64,000 nucleotides of DNA from Pseudomonas lundensis (GCF_001042985.1 NZ_JYKY01000001.1:1-64000); one strand, 5' to 3'. Shown: positions 9,169 through 18,200, numbered from the stretch's first letter. Numbers and translations: made by a program. Notes: generated by a model not told the origin, from the sequence alone.

Positions 9169-9502
9169 GGTCGATTTTTTTGATTCCGTTCTGCTTGCTC
9201 TTAGGAGGTACTGAAAAGACGCAAGCTCGATAACGCTCAACACAATAGCGTTGAGTTGAACGGAAGGGTTCGCCACACCATATGAGTCTGTTGCTTGTGC
9301 AATCCTACAGAAGCGTCTGAAAGGTGTTGTCGTACAAACAGAGATTAATCTTGTCCTAAGGCTATTTGTTGTGTGGGTACTCGCTTTTAGTAAATTTCAT
9401 TTTAGTGTTTGTTAATGGGTAAATAACAATCTCAACTACCAAATAGGTGAGTTGAATAATAGTGTGGCTGTCAAGGTGACGGCTTTAAAGGATGATAAAG
9501 AA
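9169..9502. other. AT-rich leader region upstream of the repeat-protein gene
   Basis: About 330 bp with no gene, clearly more AT-rich toward 9340-9440 than its surroundings. It holds two overlapping hairpins that cannot form together: AACGCT 9232-9237 with AGCGTT 9247-9252, and CTCAAC 9236-9241 with GTTGAG 9250-9255. It should carry the promoter of the downstream gene; no consensus box was evident. Confidence 0.4.
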
Positions 9503-10573
9503 ATGAATGGATTCGATGATAAACCGGGTATTCAGATACTCGAAAACGACTCAGCCAAACGTTTGGATGACGATGAGTTTGAGTTGCTCGACGATCGTAA
9601 TGAAGTCACTGTTGGCTTGGTACGTGAAGACACGCTAAGAGGAGAACACCAAGAGCCAGAAGCGAAGACCGGGAGCTTGAAGTTAAGTCCGAAACCTCCG
9701 GCGTTCAGGGTTTCCAAGCCTGTTGCAAAACCCCCGTTCAAGCCGCCTGTAACCCCCCCGATCAAGCCCCCCGTTCAACCCCCGTTCAAGCCACCTGTAA
9801 AACCTCCGATCAAGCCACCGGTTCAGCCGCCAGTGAACCCACCTGTAAAACCTCCGATCAAGCCACCGGTTCAGCCGCCAGTGAACCCACCTGTAAAACC
9901 TCCGATCAAGCCACCGGTTCAGCCGCCAGTGAACCCGCCTGTAAAACCCCCGATCAAGCCACCGGTTCAGCCGCCCGTAACCAATCCGGCAACCACTGGC
10001 GGTGGTCGAGGTCAGATCAGCGAGGCCCTGCAGTTCATTCTGGCGAATTTCGTTGCGTCTGCCGTTGTTGAGATCGTGGTTGATCAGGTCACCGGCAAGC
10101 GAACAGTTAAATACCCCGAAGGCAGTCAAATGAATGCGGACGGTTCTCACACCCTCCCCGACGGCTCTAAAGCGATGCCTGATGGCACGGTCAATCATCT
10201 TGATGGCAGCACTACCAGACCGGATGGAGTGTGGGTCTCGAAAACGGGCGATACGTTGGATAACAAAACTGGCATCTACACGTTTTCTACGGGTGAGTCT
10301 GTGCAAGGGGTAAAAAATAGCAGTGGTGTGTGGACGTTTCCGGACGGGAAAGGTGCGCAAGGTGATGAAAAGGGGGCGGGTGGCTCAGGCACACTGCCTG
10401 AAGGCGCGCATGAAAATGAAGACGGAAGTATCACCACAGCCGATGGCATTACGACTTATAAGAATGGCGATAGCTTTAATGACAATACCGGACTGTTTAC
10501 GTTCAAGGATGGCAGCACGACTCAGGGCGTTAAAGACGCTGACGGTGCTTGGGGGTTTCCTGAAGATAAATAA
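9503..10573 (+). CDS. Unrecognised protein with PPII-rod tetrapeptide repeats and DG-rich C-terminal repeats
   Basis: I do not recognise this 356-residue protein. Residues 1-60 are acidic (DDDEFELLDDRNE). Residues 76-159 are 21 uninterrupted tetrapeptides of the form xPP(V/I/F) (KPPI, KPPV, QPPV, NPPV), which should form a stiff polyproline-II rod. After GGGRG comes an apolar stretch 172-195 (EALQFILANFVASAVVEIVV). The rest is polar and DG-rich: a run with DG about every 8 residues (NADGSHTLPDGSKAMPDG), then two copies of a 39-residue unit at about 246-284 and 319-356 (TGIYTF..G..VQGVK..SGVW.FP). The DG spacing resembles the beta-sheet G-box of TCP10/CPAP domains; this is only an analogy. The ATG at 9503 has AAAGGA 10 nt upstream; a TTG at 9452 is the alternative. 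No signal peptide is seen. The next gene encodes an exported acidic protein. Confidence 0.7.
   Translation: MNGFDDKPGIQILENDSAKRLDDDEFELLDDRNEVTVGLVREDTLRGEHQEPEAKTGSLKLSPKPPAFRVSKPVAKPPFKPPVTPPIKPPVQPPFKPPVKPPIKPPVQPPVNPPVKPPIKPPVQPPVNPPVKPPIKPPVQPPVNPPVKPPIKPPVQPPVTNPATTGGGRGQISEALQFILANFVASAVVEIVVDQVTGKRTVKYPEGSQMNADGSHTLPDGSKAMPDGTVNHLDGSTTRPDGVWVSKTGDTLDNKTGIYTFSTGESVQGVKNSSGVWTFPDGKGAQGDEKGAGGSGTLPEGAHENEDGSITTADGITTYKNGDSFNDNTGLFTFKDGSTTQGVKDADGAWGFPEDK
9794..9980 (+). repeat. 48-bp in-frame tandem repeat, about 3.9 copies
   Basis: Units begin at 9794, 9842, 9890 and 9938, exactly 48 bp apart, and encode PPVKPPIKPPVQPPVN. The first three copies are almost identical at the DNA level (one change, CCACCT to CCGCCT, at the third boundary), while earlier tetrapeptides (9725-9793) are more diverged. 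This implies recent expansion by slippage or unequal crossing-over, and likely length variation between strains. Confidence 0.9.
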
Positions 10574-10796
10574 AGTCGATTAAAAGCAGCGCCAGTTTTC
10601 TTGCATAGACGTATCTATATGTAGATCGGCGATGTGCTTTAGTGCAAATTGATCTAACGGTCACGTTTTGGAATGCTCGCCTTTAAAGTTGGCGAAGACT
10701 CCTTTCAGCGACTATTTTTAAAACCTCCACGAGGCGTAACAGCGGTGACGTCTCAGCTATTCACGCGTGCGCTTGAGTAATCAGGGAGAGTTCGAC

Positions 10797-11123
10797 ATGA
10801 GGATTGATCAACGTTTCGCCATGTTGTTAAAAGTCATGATGTTGCTGGCAGTGAGCGCCTCAACGGCGTGGGCGAGCAATCCGCTGCAAGGTCAGGCCGC
10901 CGGGTTTTCTGCAACCGGTGTGCCGGGGCCAACGCTCAATGCGATTTACAAATCGGAATCCGAACCGGGTGATCAAGGGCAGGGAGGAAGCGCGGGGGAC
11001 GACGATCAGGTCGATGGCGATGAAGACACTGATGACAGCACCACCCATAGCGAGGATGGCAAGACCGATCGCAAGGACGATGACAGTGTCGATCACGGCA
11101 AGTCCAGCGATGGGCAGTACTAG
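10797..11123 (+). CDS. Small exported, highly acidic protein of unknown function
   Basis: A 108-residue protein not recognised by family. The ATG at 10797 has AGGGAGAG 6 nt upstream and is preferred over a longer frame from 10767. The N-terminus is a signal peptide (MLLKVMMLLAVSASTAWA) with probable cleavage after AWA at residue 27. The mature part begins NPLQGQ and, from about residue 60, becomes a low-complexity Asp/Ser/Gly tail (GDDDQVDGDEDTDDSTTHSE) with very few apolar residues, so it is probably disordered and could bind cations such as calcium. It lies 223 bp after the proline-repeat gene on the same strand and is closed by a terminator. A functional link between the two is only suggested by position. 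Confidence 0.75.
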   Translation: MRIDQRFAMLLKVMMLLAVSASTAWASNPLQGQAAGFSATGVPGPTLNAIYKSESEPGDQGQGGSAGDDDQVDGDEDTDDSTTHSEDGKTDRKDDDSVDHGKSSDGQY

Positions 11124-11146
11124 TCCTTGAGGTGCTCCAATTGCTG

Positions 11147-11182
11147 AATAAAAACGCGCCTCTGCACAGGCGCGTTTTTATT
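11147..11182. terminator. Bidirectional terminator between the acidic-protein gene and dppF
   Basis: AATAAAAACGCGCCT at 11147-11161 pairs with AGGCGCGTTTTTATT at 11168-11182 over a short loop. With A-rich left and T-rich right flanks it can stop transcripts from both the plus-strand gene and the minus-strand dpp operon, whose last stop is at 11191. Confidence 0.93.
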
Positions 11183-11190
11183 AGCCCGTA

Positions 11191-12162
11191 TTAAGTGAGG
11201 AACTGCTCGGCATAGTGGCATGCCACCTGTCGGTTATCGAGCAAGCGCAATGCGGGTTCGTCCGTGCGGCATAACTCTGTCGCATAGGGGCAGCGCTTGT
11301 GGAATGCGCAACCTGAAGGCGGGTTGAGCGGGTTTGGCAGTTCGCCGACGATCTTGATTTTTGGCTTCAGCGGATCGGGATGAATAGTCGGTGTGGCTGA
11401 CAGTAGCGCTTGGGTGTAGGGGTGTAGCGGCCGGGTGTAAATCTCCTCTTTCGGCCCCATTTCCACCGGGCGGCCGAGGTACATCACCAACACTTGATCG
11501 GCTACGTGCCGCACCACTGCCAGGTTGTGCGAGATGAACACATAGGCTGTATTGAACTCTTGCTGCAGGTCCATGAACAAGTTGAGCACTTGTGCCTGAA
11601 TCGATACGTCGAGGGCGGACGTCGGTTCGTCGGCCACCAGCACTTTGGGTTGCAGCATCATGGCGCGGGCGAGGGCGATTCGCTGGCGTTGACCGCCGGA
11701 GAACATGTGCGGATAGCGCTGATAATGCTCAGGCCGCAAGCCGACTTGCTTCATCATCGCCTGCACTTTTTCACGCCGCTCGGCAGCGCTCAGCGAGGTA
11801 TTGATCAGCAGGGGTTCGGCCAGTTGATCACCGATTTTCTGACGGGGGTTAAGGGACGCATAGGGGCTTTGGAACACCATCTGCACGTCTTTACGCAGCT
11901 GTTTGCGCTCTGCCTTGTTAGCCCCGGCGACCTCGTGCCCGGCGATTTTCAGCGAGCCGGACGACGGCTCTTCAATCAGCGTCAGCGCGCGGGCAAGGGT
12001 GGACTTGCCGCATCCGGACTCTCCCACCACGGCCAGGGTTTTACCCGCTTCCAGTTCAAACGACACGCCATTGAGGGCGCGCACCAGTGCATGACCCTTG
12101 AACAGGCCACGGGACACTTCGTAGTGACGGGTTAGGTCGCGGGCGGTAAGAACGACAGTCAT
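11191..12162 (-). CDS. dppF: Dipeptide ABC transporter ATPase DppF
   Basis: One of the two ATPases driving dipeptide import; 323 residues. Walker A GESGCGKST at 47-55, signature FSGGQRQR and Walker B VLVADEP are intact. The C-terminal oligopeptide-transporter extension carries the cysteine pattern GCAFHKRCPYATELC, which in related DppD/DppF proteins holds an iron-sulfur cluster. The start overlaps the dppD stop by one base (TAATG), so translation is coupled. It is the last gene of the dpp operon and is followed by a terminator. Confidence 0.95.
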   Translation of the reverse strand: MTVVLTARDLTRHYEVSRGLFKGHALVRALNGVSFELEAGKTLAVVGESGCGKSTLARALTLIEEPSSGSLKIAGHEVAGANKAERKQLRKDVQMVFQSPYASLNPRQKIGDQLAEPLLINTSLSAAERREKVQAMMKQVGLRPEHYQRYPHMFSGGQRQRIALARAMMLQPKVLVADEPTSALDVSIQAQVLNLFMDLQQEFNTAYVFISHNLAVVRHVADQVLVMYLGRPVEMGPKEEIYTRPLHPYTQALLSATPTIHPDPLKPKIKIVGELPNPLNPPSGCAFHKRCPYATELCRTDEPALRLLDNRQVACHYAEQFLT

Positions 12163-13130
12163 TACGCCACCTCCTGATTCAAGGGGAAGAAGCAGCGCAC
12201 CTGGCTGTTGGCTTTGGGTTCCAGCGCCGGACGCTGTTGACGGCAGGTGTCCTGAACGTACGGGCAGCGCGGCGACAGCAGGCAGCCTTGCGGGCGGTCA
12301 TAGCGGCCCGGCACGATGCCGGGCAGGGTAGACAGACGTGAAGCGCCCATGCTGTGTTCCGGAATGGCGGCCAGCAACGCCTCGCTATAAGGGTGCGCAG
12401 GGACATCAAACAACCCTGGCACCTGACCGATTTCCACCGCCTGGCCTGCATACATCACGCACACGCGCTGAGCGGTTTCAGCCACGACCGCCAGGTCGTG
12501 GGTGATGAGCACCAGGCCCATGTTCTGCTCGCGTTGCAGGTTGAGCAGCAGGTCCATGATTTGCGCCTGAATGGTCACGTCGAGTGCCGTTGTGGGTTCG
12601 TCGGCAATTAACAATTTGGGCTCGCCCGCAATGGCCATGGCGATTGCCACGCGCTGGCTCATGCCCCCGGACAATTGGTGCGGGTAGGCGTCCATGCGGC
12701 TGGCCGCGCCGGGGATTTCAACCTTTTCCAGCAACTCGATGGCGCGTTTGCGTGCGGCCCTGCCGGACATTTTCAGGTGCAGGCGCAGCACTTCTTCGAT
12801 TTGAAAGCCCACGGTGTAGCTGGGGTTGAGTGCGGTCATGGGGTCTTGAAAGACCATGGCCATGTCCTTGCCGACAATTTGCCGCCGTTGACGCGGGTTC
12901 AGGGTCAGCAGGTTCTTACCGTCGAAGTTCAGTGCGTCGGCGGTGACGATGCCAGGGTGCTCGATCAACCCCATCAGCGCCATCATGGTCACGGATTTGC
13001 CCGAACCCGATTCGCCGACGATGGCCAGTACTTCGCCTTTATCCACAGACAGGCTCAACCCGTCGACCACTGGCACCGCCTTGGCGTCGCCAAAACGGAC
13101 GTTGAGATTCTTGATTTCTAACAGTGACAT
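12162..13130 (-). CDS. dppD: Dipeptide ABC transporter ATPase DppD
   Basis: Partner ATPase of DppF, 322 residues. Walker A GESGSGKS, signature LSGGMSQR and Walker B LLIADEP are present, and the C-terminal cysteine motif reads [15 protein letters not shown]. The start [11 protein letters not shown] at 13130 is chosen because GAGGAG lies a few bases upstream; the longer frame to 13175 would run into dppC. The gene begins 10 bp after the dppC stop and overlaps dppF by 1 bp. Confidence 0.95.
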   Translation of the reverse strand: MSLLEIKNLNVRFGDAKAVPVVDGLSLSVDKGEVLAIVGESGSGKSVTMMALMGLIEHPGIVTADALNFDGKNLLTLNPRQRRQIVGKDMAMVFQDPMTALNPSYTVGFQIEEVLRLHLKMSGRAARKRAIELLEKVEIPGAASRMDAYPHQLSGGMSQRVAIAMAIAGEPKLLIADEPTTALDVTIQAQIMDLLLNLQREQNMGLVLITHDLAVVAETAQRVCVMYAGQAVEIGQVPGLFDVPAHPYSEALLAAIPEHSMGASRLSTLPGIVPGRYDRPQGCLLSPRCPYVQDTCRQQRPALEPKANSQVRCFFPLNQEVA

Positions 13131-13140
13131 GGGAATCTCC

Positions 13141-14058
13141 TCAGGCGGCGTTCTTGAGTTTCGGGTCCAGCGCATCGCGCAGGCCGTCGCCCATCAGGTT
13201 GATTGCCAGCACGCTGAGCAAAATGGTCAGGCCGGGCAGGCTGACGACCCACCAGGCGCGTTCGATGTAATCGCGGGCCGAGGCCAGCATGGTGCCCCAC
13301 TCGGGGGTTGGCGGCTGTACGCCCAGGCCCAGAAAGCCCAGTGCCGCAGCATCGAGAATCGCTGAAGAGAAACTCAGGGTGGCCTGAACGATCAGCGGCG
13401 CCATGCAGTTGGGCAGTACCGTGATGAACATCAGGCGCGGCAGGCTGGCGCCCGCCAGACGGGCGGCGGTTACGTAGTCGCGGTTCAGTTCTCCCATGAC
13501 GGCTGCGCGGGTCAGGCGCACGTAAGAGGGCAGCGACACCACGGCAATGGCGATTACGGTGTTGATCAGGCCCGGGCCGAGGATGGCGACAATCGCCACC
13601 GCCAGCAGCAACGAAGGCAGGGCCAGCATGATGTCCATCAGGCGCATGATGCCGGGGCCGAGAAAACGCGGGAAGAATCCGGCGAACAGGCCCAGGATCA
13701 CGCCCGGAATCAACGAAATGACCACTGACGACAGACCGATCAGCAGGGACAGGCGCGAGCCTTCGATCAGTCGCGACAGCAAGTCACGGCCCAGTTCATC
13801 GGTGCCCAGCAGAAATTGCAGGTGCCCGCCTTCAAGCCACGCTGGTGGCGTCAGCAGGAAGTCGCGGTATTGCTCGCTCGGGTTATGCGGGGCGACCCAC
13901 GGGGCAAAAATCGCGCAGAACACGATGATGCTCATGAAGATCAGGCCGGCCACGGCGCCCTTGTTGCGGGAAAACGCGTGCCAGAATTCTTTGTAAGGCG
14001 ATGGATAAAGCAGGCTTTGATCCACGGCGGTAGCAGGGGTAGGTGTGCTCATGGTCAT
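13141..14058 (-). CDS. dppC: Dipeptide ABC transporter permease DppC
   Basis: Inner-membrane permease of about 305 residues with six predicted helices, an N-terminal OppC_N segment ([19 protein letters not shown]) and the EAA-type loop [20 protein letters not shown]. The start is taken at the ATG of MTMSTPT (14058), 4 bp past the dppB stop; MSTPT two codons on is equally possible. It forms the channel with DppB. No sign of damage. Confidence 0.94.
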   Translation of the reverse strand: MTMSTPTPATAVDQSLLYPSPYKEFWHAFSRNKGAVAGLIFMSIIVFCAIFAPWVAPHNPSEQYRDFLLTPPAWLEGGHLQFLLGTDELGRDLLSRLIEGSRLSLLIGLSSVVISLIPGVILGLFAGFFPRFLGPGIMRLMDIMLALPSLLLAVAIVAILGPGLINTVIAIAVVSLPSYVRLTRAAVMGELNRDYVTAARLAGASLPRLMFITVLPNCMAPLIVQATLSFSSAILDAAALGFLGLGVQPPTPEWGTMLASARDYIERAWWVVSLPGLTILLSVLAINLMGDGLRDALDPKLKNAA

Positions 14059-14062
14059 GATC

Positions 14063-15073
14063 TCAGCGCTGATGACGGATGCGAGGGTTGGCAAAGCCGT
14101 AGAGGATGTCCACCACGAAGTTGACCAGAATCACCAGGCAGGCGATTAACAGGATGCCGTTTTGCACCACGGGATAGTCCCGGGCGCCAATGGCTTCGAT
14201 CAGCCATTTGCCGATGCCCGGCCACGAGAAGATGGTTTCAGTCAGTACAGCGCCCGCCAGCAGGGTGCCGACTTGCAGGCCGACCACGGTCAATACCGGG
14301 ATCAGTGCATTGCGCAAACCGTGTACGAAAACCACGCGTGCGGGTGACAGGCCTTTGGCGCGGGCGGTACGGATGTAGTCTTCGCGCAGCACCTCGAGCA
14401 TGGAGGAGCGGGTCATGCGCGCGATCACGGCCAGCGGGATGGTGCCCAGCACGATGGCGGGCAGAATCATGTGGTGCAACGCATCCCAGAAGGCTTCGGG
14501 TTCATCGCTGAGCAAGGTGTCAATCAGCATGAAGCCGGTTTTGGGCTCGATGTCGTAGAGCAGGTCGATACGCCCGGACACCGGGGTCCAGCCCAGGCTC
14601 ACGGAGAAGAACATGATGAGGATCAGGCCCCACCAGAAGATCGGCATCGAGTACCCCGCGAGGGAGATGCCCATCACCCCATGGTCAAATAACGAGCCTC
14701 GCTTGAGCGCCGCGATGACCCCGGCCAGCAGGCCGAGTACGCCGGCGAACAACAGCGCGGCCATCGACAGTTCAAGGGTGGCGGGGAACAGCGCGGTAAA
14801 TTCGGTCCACACGCTTTCACGGGTTCTCAACGATTCGCCCAGATCGCCGTGGGCGAGCTTGGTCACGTAGTCGAAATACTGTTCGTAGAGCGGTTTGTTC
14901 AGGCCCAGTCGTTCCATGGCCTGAGCATGCATCTCTGGATCGACCCGACGTTCGCCCATCATGACTTCGACCGGATCGCCGGGGATCATGCGAATCAGGG
15001 CGAACGTCAGCAGGGTGATGCCGAAGAACGTAGGGATCAGGAGCCCTATTCGGCGGGCAATAAAACTAAACAT
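14063..15073 (-). CDS. dppB: Dipeptide ABC transporter permease DppB
   Basis: Permease of 336 residues: an N-terminal helix (FIARRIGLLIPTFFGITLLT), the family's conserved RMIPGDPVEVMMGER segment, a periplasmic insert, then the core with the loop REDYIRTARAKGLSPARVVF. It pairs with DppC. It is separated from the upstream binding-protein gene by 75 bp containing a hairpin, unlike the tightly packed dppB-C-D-F, which suggests a lower, stepped expression level for the membrane parts. Confidence 0.95.
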   Translation of the reverse strand: MFSFIARRIGLLIPTFFGITLLTFALIRMIPGDPVEVMMGERRVDPEMHAQAMERLGLNKPLYEQYFDYVTKLAHGDLGESLRTRESVWTEFTALFPATLELSMAALLFAGVLGLLAGVIAALKRGSLFDHGVMGISLAGYSMPIFWWGLILIMFFSVSLGWTPVSGRIDLLYDIEPKTGFMLIDTLLSDEPEAFWDALHHMILPAIVLGTIPLAVIARMTRSSMLEVLREDYIRTARAKGLSPARVVFVHGLRNALIPVLTVVGLQVGTLLAGAVLTETIFSWPGIGKWLIEAIGARDYPVVQNGILLIACLVILVNFVVDILYGFANPRIRHQR

Positions 15074-15107
15074 CGTGTGGTGTACCTCATCAGCCGGTTA
15101 GGCAGGA

Positions 15108-15135
15108 CCGCCAGGGCCCGGGTGAACGCTGGCGG
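15108..15135 (-). repeat. Intercistronic hairpin after the third binding-protein gene
   Basis: CCGCCAG (15108-15114) pairs with CTGGCGG (15129-15135), 13 bp past the stop codon at 15149. There is no U-run, so it probably stabilises the 3' end of the upstream message or attenuates read-through into dppB. Confidence 0.6.
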
Positions 15136-15148
15136 GTGTTTTATTGTT

Positions 15149-16744
15149 CTACTTCGCCCGGGTGGTGGCGAAGTTGTTGTTCGTCAGCGGGCTAAGTACA
15201 TAACCCTCGACGTTGTTGCGTCGGGCGGTAAAGAGCATGGGGTGTACGACGTTGATCCAGGGCTGGTCCTGATTAAAGAGCACCTGGGCCTGTTCATAGA
15301 GTGCCGCCCGTTCGGCGGGTTCAGTGATGTTACGGGCCTTGGTGATCAGGGCTTCAAAGTCCTTGTTGCACCAGCGGGCGTAGTTTTCGCCATTTTTGGC
15401 GGCTTCGCAGCTGAGCAGCGGGGTCAGGAAGTTGTCCGGATCGCCGTTGTCGCCGCCCCAGCCGGTCGAGACCAGATCATGTTCGCCATTTTTGGCGCGC
15501 TTGAGCATTTCGCCCCATTCCATGACGCGAATGTCCAGTTTGATGCCGATCTTGGCAAGGTCTGATTGCAATAGCTGGGCCCCGAGCATCGGATTAGGGT
15601 TGGTCGGGCCGCCGCCGTTGCGAGTAAAGAGGGTAAAGACCTGCCCCTCAGGCACCCCGGCTTCCTTGAGCAGGGCGCGGGCTTTGTCCAGGTCGCGGGG
15701 CGGTTGTTCGATGGCGGTGTTGAACCCCAACATTGTGGGCGGGTAGGGGTTGATGGCCAGTATCGCGTTACCTTTGCCGTGGACGGAAGTCAGGTACGTC
15801 TGTTTGTCGAATGCCATGTCGATGGCTTTGCGCACGCGCACATCGTCCAGGTATTTGTGGCGGGTGTTCATGGCGATGTAGCTGGTCATCAGCGCTGCCA
15901 TTTCGTCGACTTTCAGGTTCGGATCTTTCTTGATGTTGCCGACTTCATCCGGCTTTGGGTACAGCGCGATCTGGCATTCGTTGGCTTTGAGTTTTTGCTG
16001 GCGCACGTTGCTGTCGGTGGTGACAGCGAAAATCAGCACATCACTCGGTGGTTTGCCACGAAAGTACTCAGGGTTGGCTTTGAAGCGGACCTGCGCGTCC
16101 TTGTTGTAGCGCACAAAAATAAACGGGCCGGTGCCGATGGGTTTGCTATTCAGCTCGCTGGTTTTGCCGGCTTTGAGCAGTTGATCGGCGTATTCGGCCG
16201 AATAGATCGAGTTGAACGGCATGGCGATGTCGCGCAAGAAGGGCGATTCGGCATGGTTGAGCGTGATTTTGACCGTCATGTCGTCGACTTTTTCGACGCT
16301 CTTGAGCAGGTTTTTAAACCCCATGCTTTCAAAGTAGGGGTAGCCGACCAGCGATTTGTCGTGCCACGGGTGATTCGGGTCCAGCTGGCGCTGAAAGCTC
16401 CAGATCACATCATCGGCGTTCAGGGTGCGGGTCGGTTTGAAGTAACTGGTGGTGTGAAATTTCACACCGGGGCGTAGGTAAAAGGTGTACTCCAACCCGT
16501 CAGGGCTGATCTCCCAACGTTCCGCGAGGGCGGGTTCTACGTCGGTGGTGCCGGGTTTGAAGTCTGCCAGACGATTGAGGATGGTTTCGGCCGAAGCATC
16601 GGCGGTCACGGCAGTGGTGTACTGAACGATGTCGAAACCTTCGGGGCTGGCTTCAGTGCAGACCACCAACGGTTTGGCTGAAACGCTGAGCGCGGTGCTG
16701 AACACTGCCACGGCAAGGGCCGAGCGTAGTGGAAGTCGTTTCAT
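15149..16744 (-). CDS. dppA: Periplasmic dipeptide-binding protein (third dppA-like gene)
   Basis: Solute-binding protein of 531 residues that captures peptides for DppBCDF. The start at 16744 (MKRLPLRSALAVAVFSTALS) gives a clear signal peptide ending VSA/K and has AGAGGG upstream; the frame is open to 16918 but runs into the porin gene. SBP_bac_5 family landmarks include VVCTEASPEGFD, NHPWHDKSLVGYPYFESMG and TGWGGDNGDPDNFLTPLLSC. It is the most diverged of the three copies. It sits directly upstream of dppB, the position of dppA4 in P. aeruginosa. Confidence 0.93.
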   Translation of the reverse strand: MKRLPLRSALAVAVFSTALSVSAKPLVVCTEASPEGFDIVQYTTAVTADASAETILNRLADFKPGTTDVEPALAERWEISPDGLEYTFYLRPGVKFHTTSYFKPTRTLNADDVIWSFQRQLDPNHPWHDKSLVGYPYFESMGFKNLLKSVEKVDDMTVKITLNHAESPFLRDIAMPFNSIYSAEYADQLLKAGKTSELNSKPIGTGPFIFVRYNKDAQVRFKANPEYFRGKPPSDVLIFAVTTDSNVRQQKLKANECQIALYPKPDEVGNIKKDPNLKVDEMAALMTSYIAMNTRHKYLDDVRVRKAIDMAFDKQTYLTSVHGKGNAILAINPYPPTMLGFNTAIEQPPRDLDKARALLKEAGVPEGQVFTLFTRNGGGPTNPNPMLGAQLLQSDLAKIGIKLDIRVMEWGEMLKRAKNGEHDLVSTGWGGDNGDPDNFLTPLLSCEAAKNGENYARWCNKDFEALITKARNITEPAERAALYEQAQVLFNQDQPWINVVHPMLFTARRNNVEGYVLSPLTNNNFATTRAK

Positions 16745-16777
16745 GGCAACCCTCTTCAATCGGTTGGGCCAGCGTAG

Positions 16778-16812
16778 CGGCTGTGCCTGACGTGTTGCGC
16801 CAGGCACAGCCG
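16778..16812 (-). repeat. Perfect 12-bp hairpin after the porin gene
   Basis: CGGCTGTGCCTG (16778-16789) pairs perfectly with CAGGCACAGCCG (16801-16812) across an 11-nt loop, 8 bp past the porin stop. No U-run on the minus strand. Likely a message-stabilising or attenuating element between opdP and the third binding protein. Confidence 0.7.
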
Positions 16813-16820
16813 CCAGGTGG

Positions 16821-18200
16821 TTAAAGGATGTTGAACGGAATGGTGGTAACCAAACGGAACTCGTTGATGTTTCCATCGGCCTGGAACCGGCTGGCGCGGT
16901 GCGTGGTGTAGGTCGCACGAATCGCCGTGGCTTTCAGTGGTCCGCTTTGAATAGCATATGACGTGCCAATGCTGTATTCGGAGTGGTCTTCGCCGTTCAT
17001 GTTCTTGACGTCGTAGGCGGTGCCTTTGTATTTGGTGCCGTCGATGTCAAAGCCGCGCGCGTGGTAGGCGTTGAACTTCAGGCCCGGGATGCCGTACTGC
17101 GCCATGTTGATGCTGTAGGCCAGTTGCACCGACTTCTCGTTCGGGCCGTTGAAGTCCGACAGCAGGGAGTTGGCCAGGTAGATACCGTTGGTTTCATGCA
17201 GGTAGTCGAAGTACTCGTCGCCGATCACTTGCTGGTAGGACAGGGTCACGGTATGCGCCTGATGGGTCAGGCCGAATGCCAGGCTGAAGGTGTCATTGTT
17301 GATGTCCCCCATGGCCTTGCTGCCCGTGTCCAGGGTCTTGTAGTAGTTGAAGTTGGTATTCAACCCCAGCACGGCGTTGTCGCCCAGGTCATGCACGGCA
17401 CCGAAGTAATACTGGTTCCAGAAGTCTTCAACATGCGTGGCGTACAGCGAAGTCTTCAGGCTTTGCAGCGGTTGATAATTGAGGCCGGCGACGCTGGCAC
17501 GATCAGTCTCGACCCCGGTTGCGCCGTATTCGCTGCGAAACTTCTTCAAGCCTTGTTCGGTACGCGGCGAGACGCGGTCAAAAGAGCCTGCGTCGAAAGA
17601 CAGGTTGTTGAATTCTTCGCTGTGCAGGGCCACACCCTGGAAGCTGGACGGCAGGGCACGGTTGCCGATCACATCGATGGTCGGACTGCTGAAGTTCTGT
17701 CGGCCCACCACCAGCGTGGTGTTGGAAATACGGGCCTTGACGTTCGCCAGCCCGAGCTTGCTCCACTGGCCAACGGCATCGCCGTCACTGTGGGTCAGGG
17801 TGCGGTTGTTCTTGCCAGCAATGTCATTTACATCGCGATCAAGGGCGATCGCGTTGTAGGCCGCGACCTCGGTGCTGAAGCCAACGGTGCCTTGAGTGAA
17901 CCCCGAGCTGTAATCAAGAATGGTGCCTTGCACCCAGTTGATACGGCGCGGTGTGGTTTTTTCGACGCCGTGATCGTTGTACGTGAAGCGGCCGTTATTG
18001 CGCTTGAGTTCGTTGGCGTACCAGTTGCGGGTTGTGCCGCTCAGGCTTTGCCCTTCGATGAAGCCGTTGGCTTCGCTTTGGCTGCTGGCACCGGTTTTCA
18101 ATTGCGTGGGCACAAATGTCTGACTGACCTCTTCGGCATTCGCCATCGCCGCAAGGCTGCTGATGGATAACGCCAGTAACGCGCTGCTTGTGACTCTCAT
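16821..18200 (-). CDS. opdP: OprD-family outer-membrane porin, OpdP type
   Basis: Outer-membrane specific channel of 459 residues. It has a signal peptide (MRVTSSALLALSISSLAAMA / NAEEVSQ), the OprD-family start (FIEGQSLSGTTRNWYANE) and an 18-strand barrel-type alternation ending in the aromatic-poor but apolar C-terminus LVTTIPFNIL. Its position inside the dpp operon matches P. aeruginosa opdP, which takes up glycine-glutamate and other dipeptides, so it should feed peptides to the periplasmic binding proteins. GAGGAG lies 9 nt before the ATG. Confidence 0.93.
   Translation of the reverse strand: MRVTSSALLALSISSLAAMANAEEVSQTFVPTQLKTGASSQSEANGFIEGQSLSGTTRNWYANELKRNNGRFTYNDHGVEKTTPRRINWVQGTILDYSSGFTQGTVGFSTEVAAYNAIALDRDVNDIAGKNNRTLTHSDGDAVGQWSKLGLANVKARISNTTLVVGRQNFSSPTIDVIGNRALPSSFQGVALHSEEFNNLSFDAGSFDRVSPRTEQGLKKFRSEYGATGVETDRASVAGLNYQPLQSLKTSLYATHVEDFWNQYYFGAVHDLGDNAVLGLNTNFNYYKTLDTGSKAMGDINNDTFSLAFGLTHQAHTVTLSYQQVIGDEYFDYLHETNGIYLANSLLSDFNGPNEKSVQLAYSINMAQYGIPGLKFNAYHARGFDIDGTKYKGTAYDVKNMNGEDHSEYSIGTSYAIQSGPLKATAIRATYTTHRASRFQADGNINEFRLVTTIPFNIL

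Noticed and set aside
7489..9276. 595-codon open frame on the minus strand across prfC
   Set aside because: It lies opposite RF3, whose motifs are unmistakable; the antisense product has no recognisable domain and no ribosome site. High-GC codon use leaves long antisense frames open.
9794..9980. Possible CRISPR array
   Set aside because: The repeats are directly adjacent with no unique spacers, in frame, and code for tetrapeptides; no cas genes are near.
9683..10360. 225-codon minus-strand frame full of RWLDR repeats
   Set aside because: The repeats are only the reverse reading of the 48-bp proline repeat. The plus-strand frame has the better start, ribosome site and composition.
16983..18170. 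395-codon open frame on the plus strand opposite the porin gene
   Set aside because: Shadow of the OprD-family porin; its composition is Val/Gly-rich without domains or a ribosome site.
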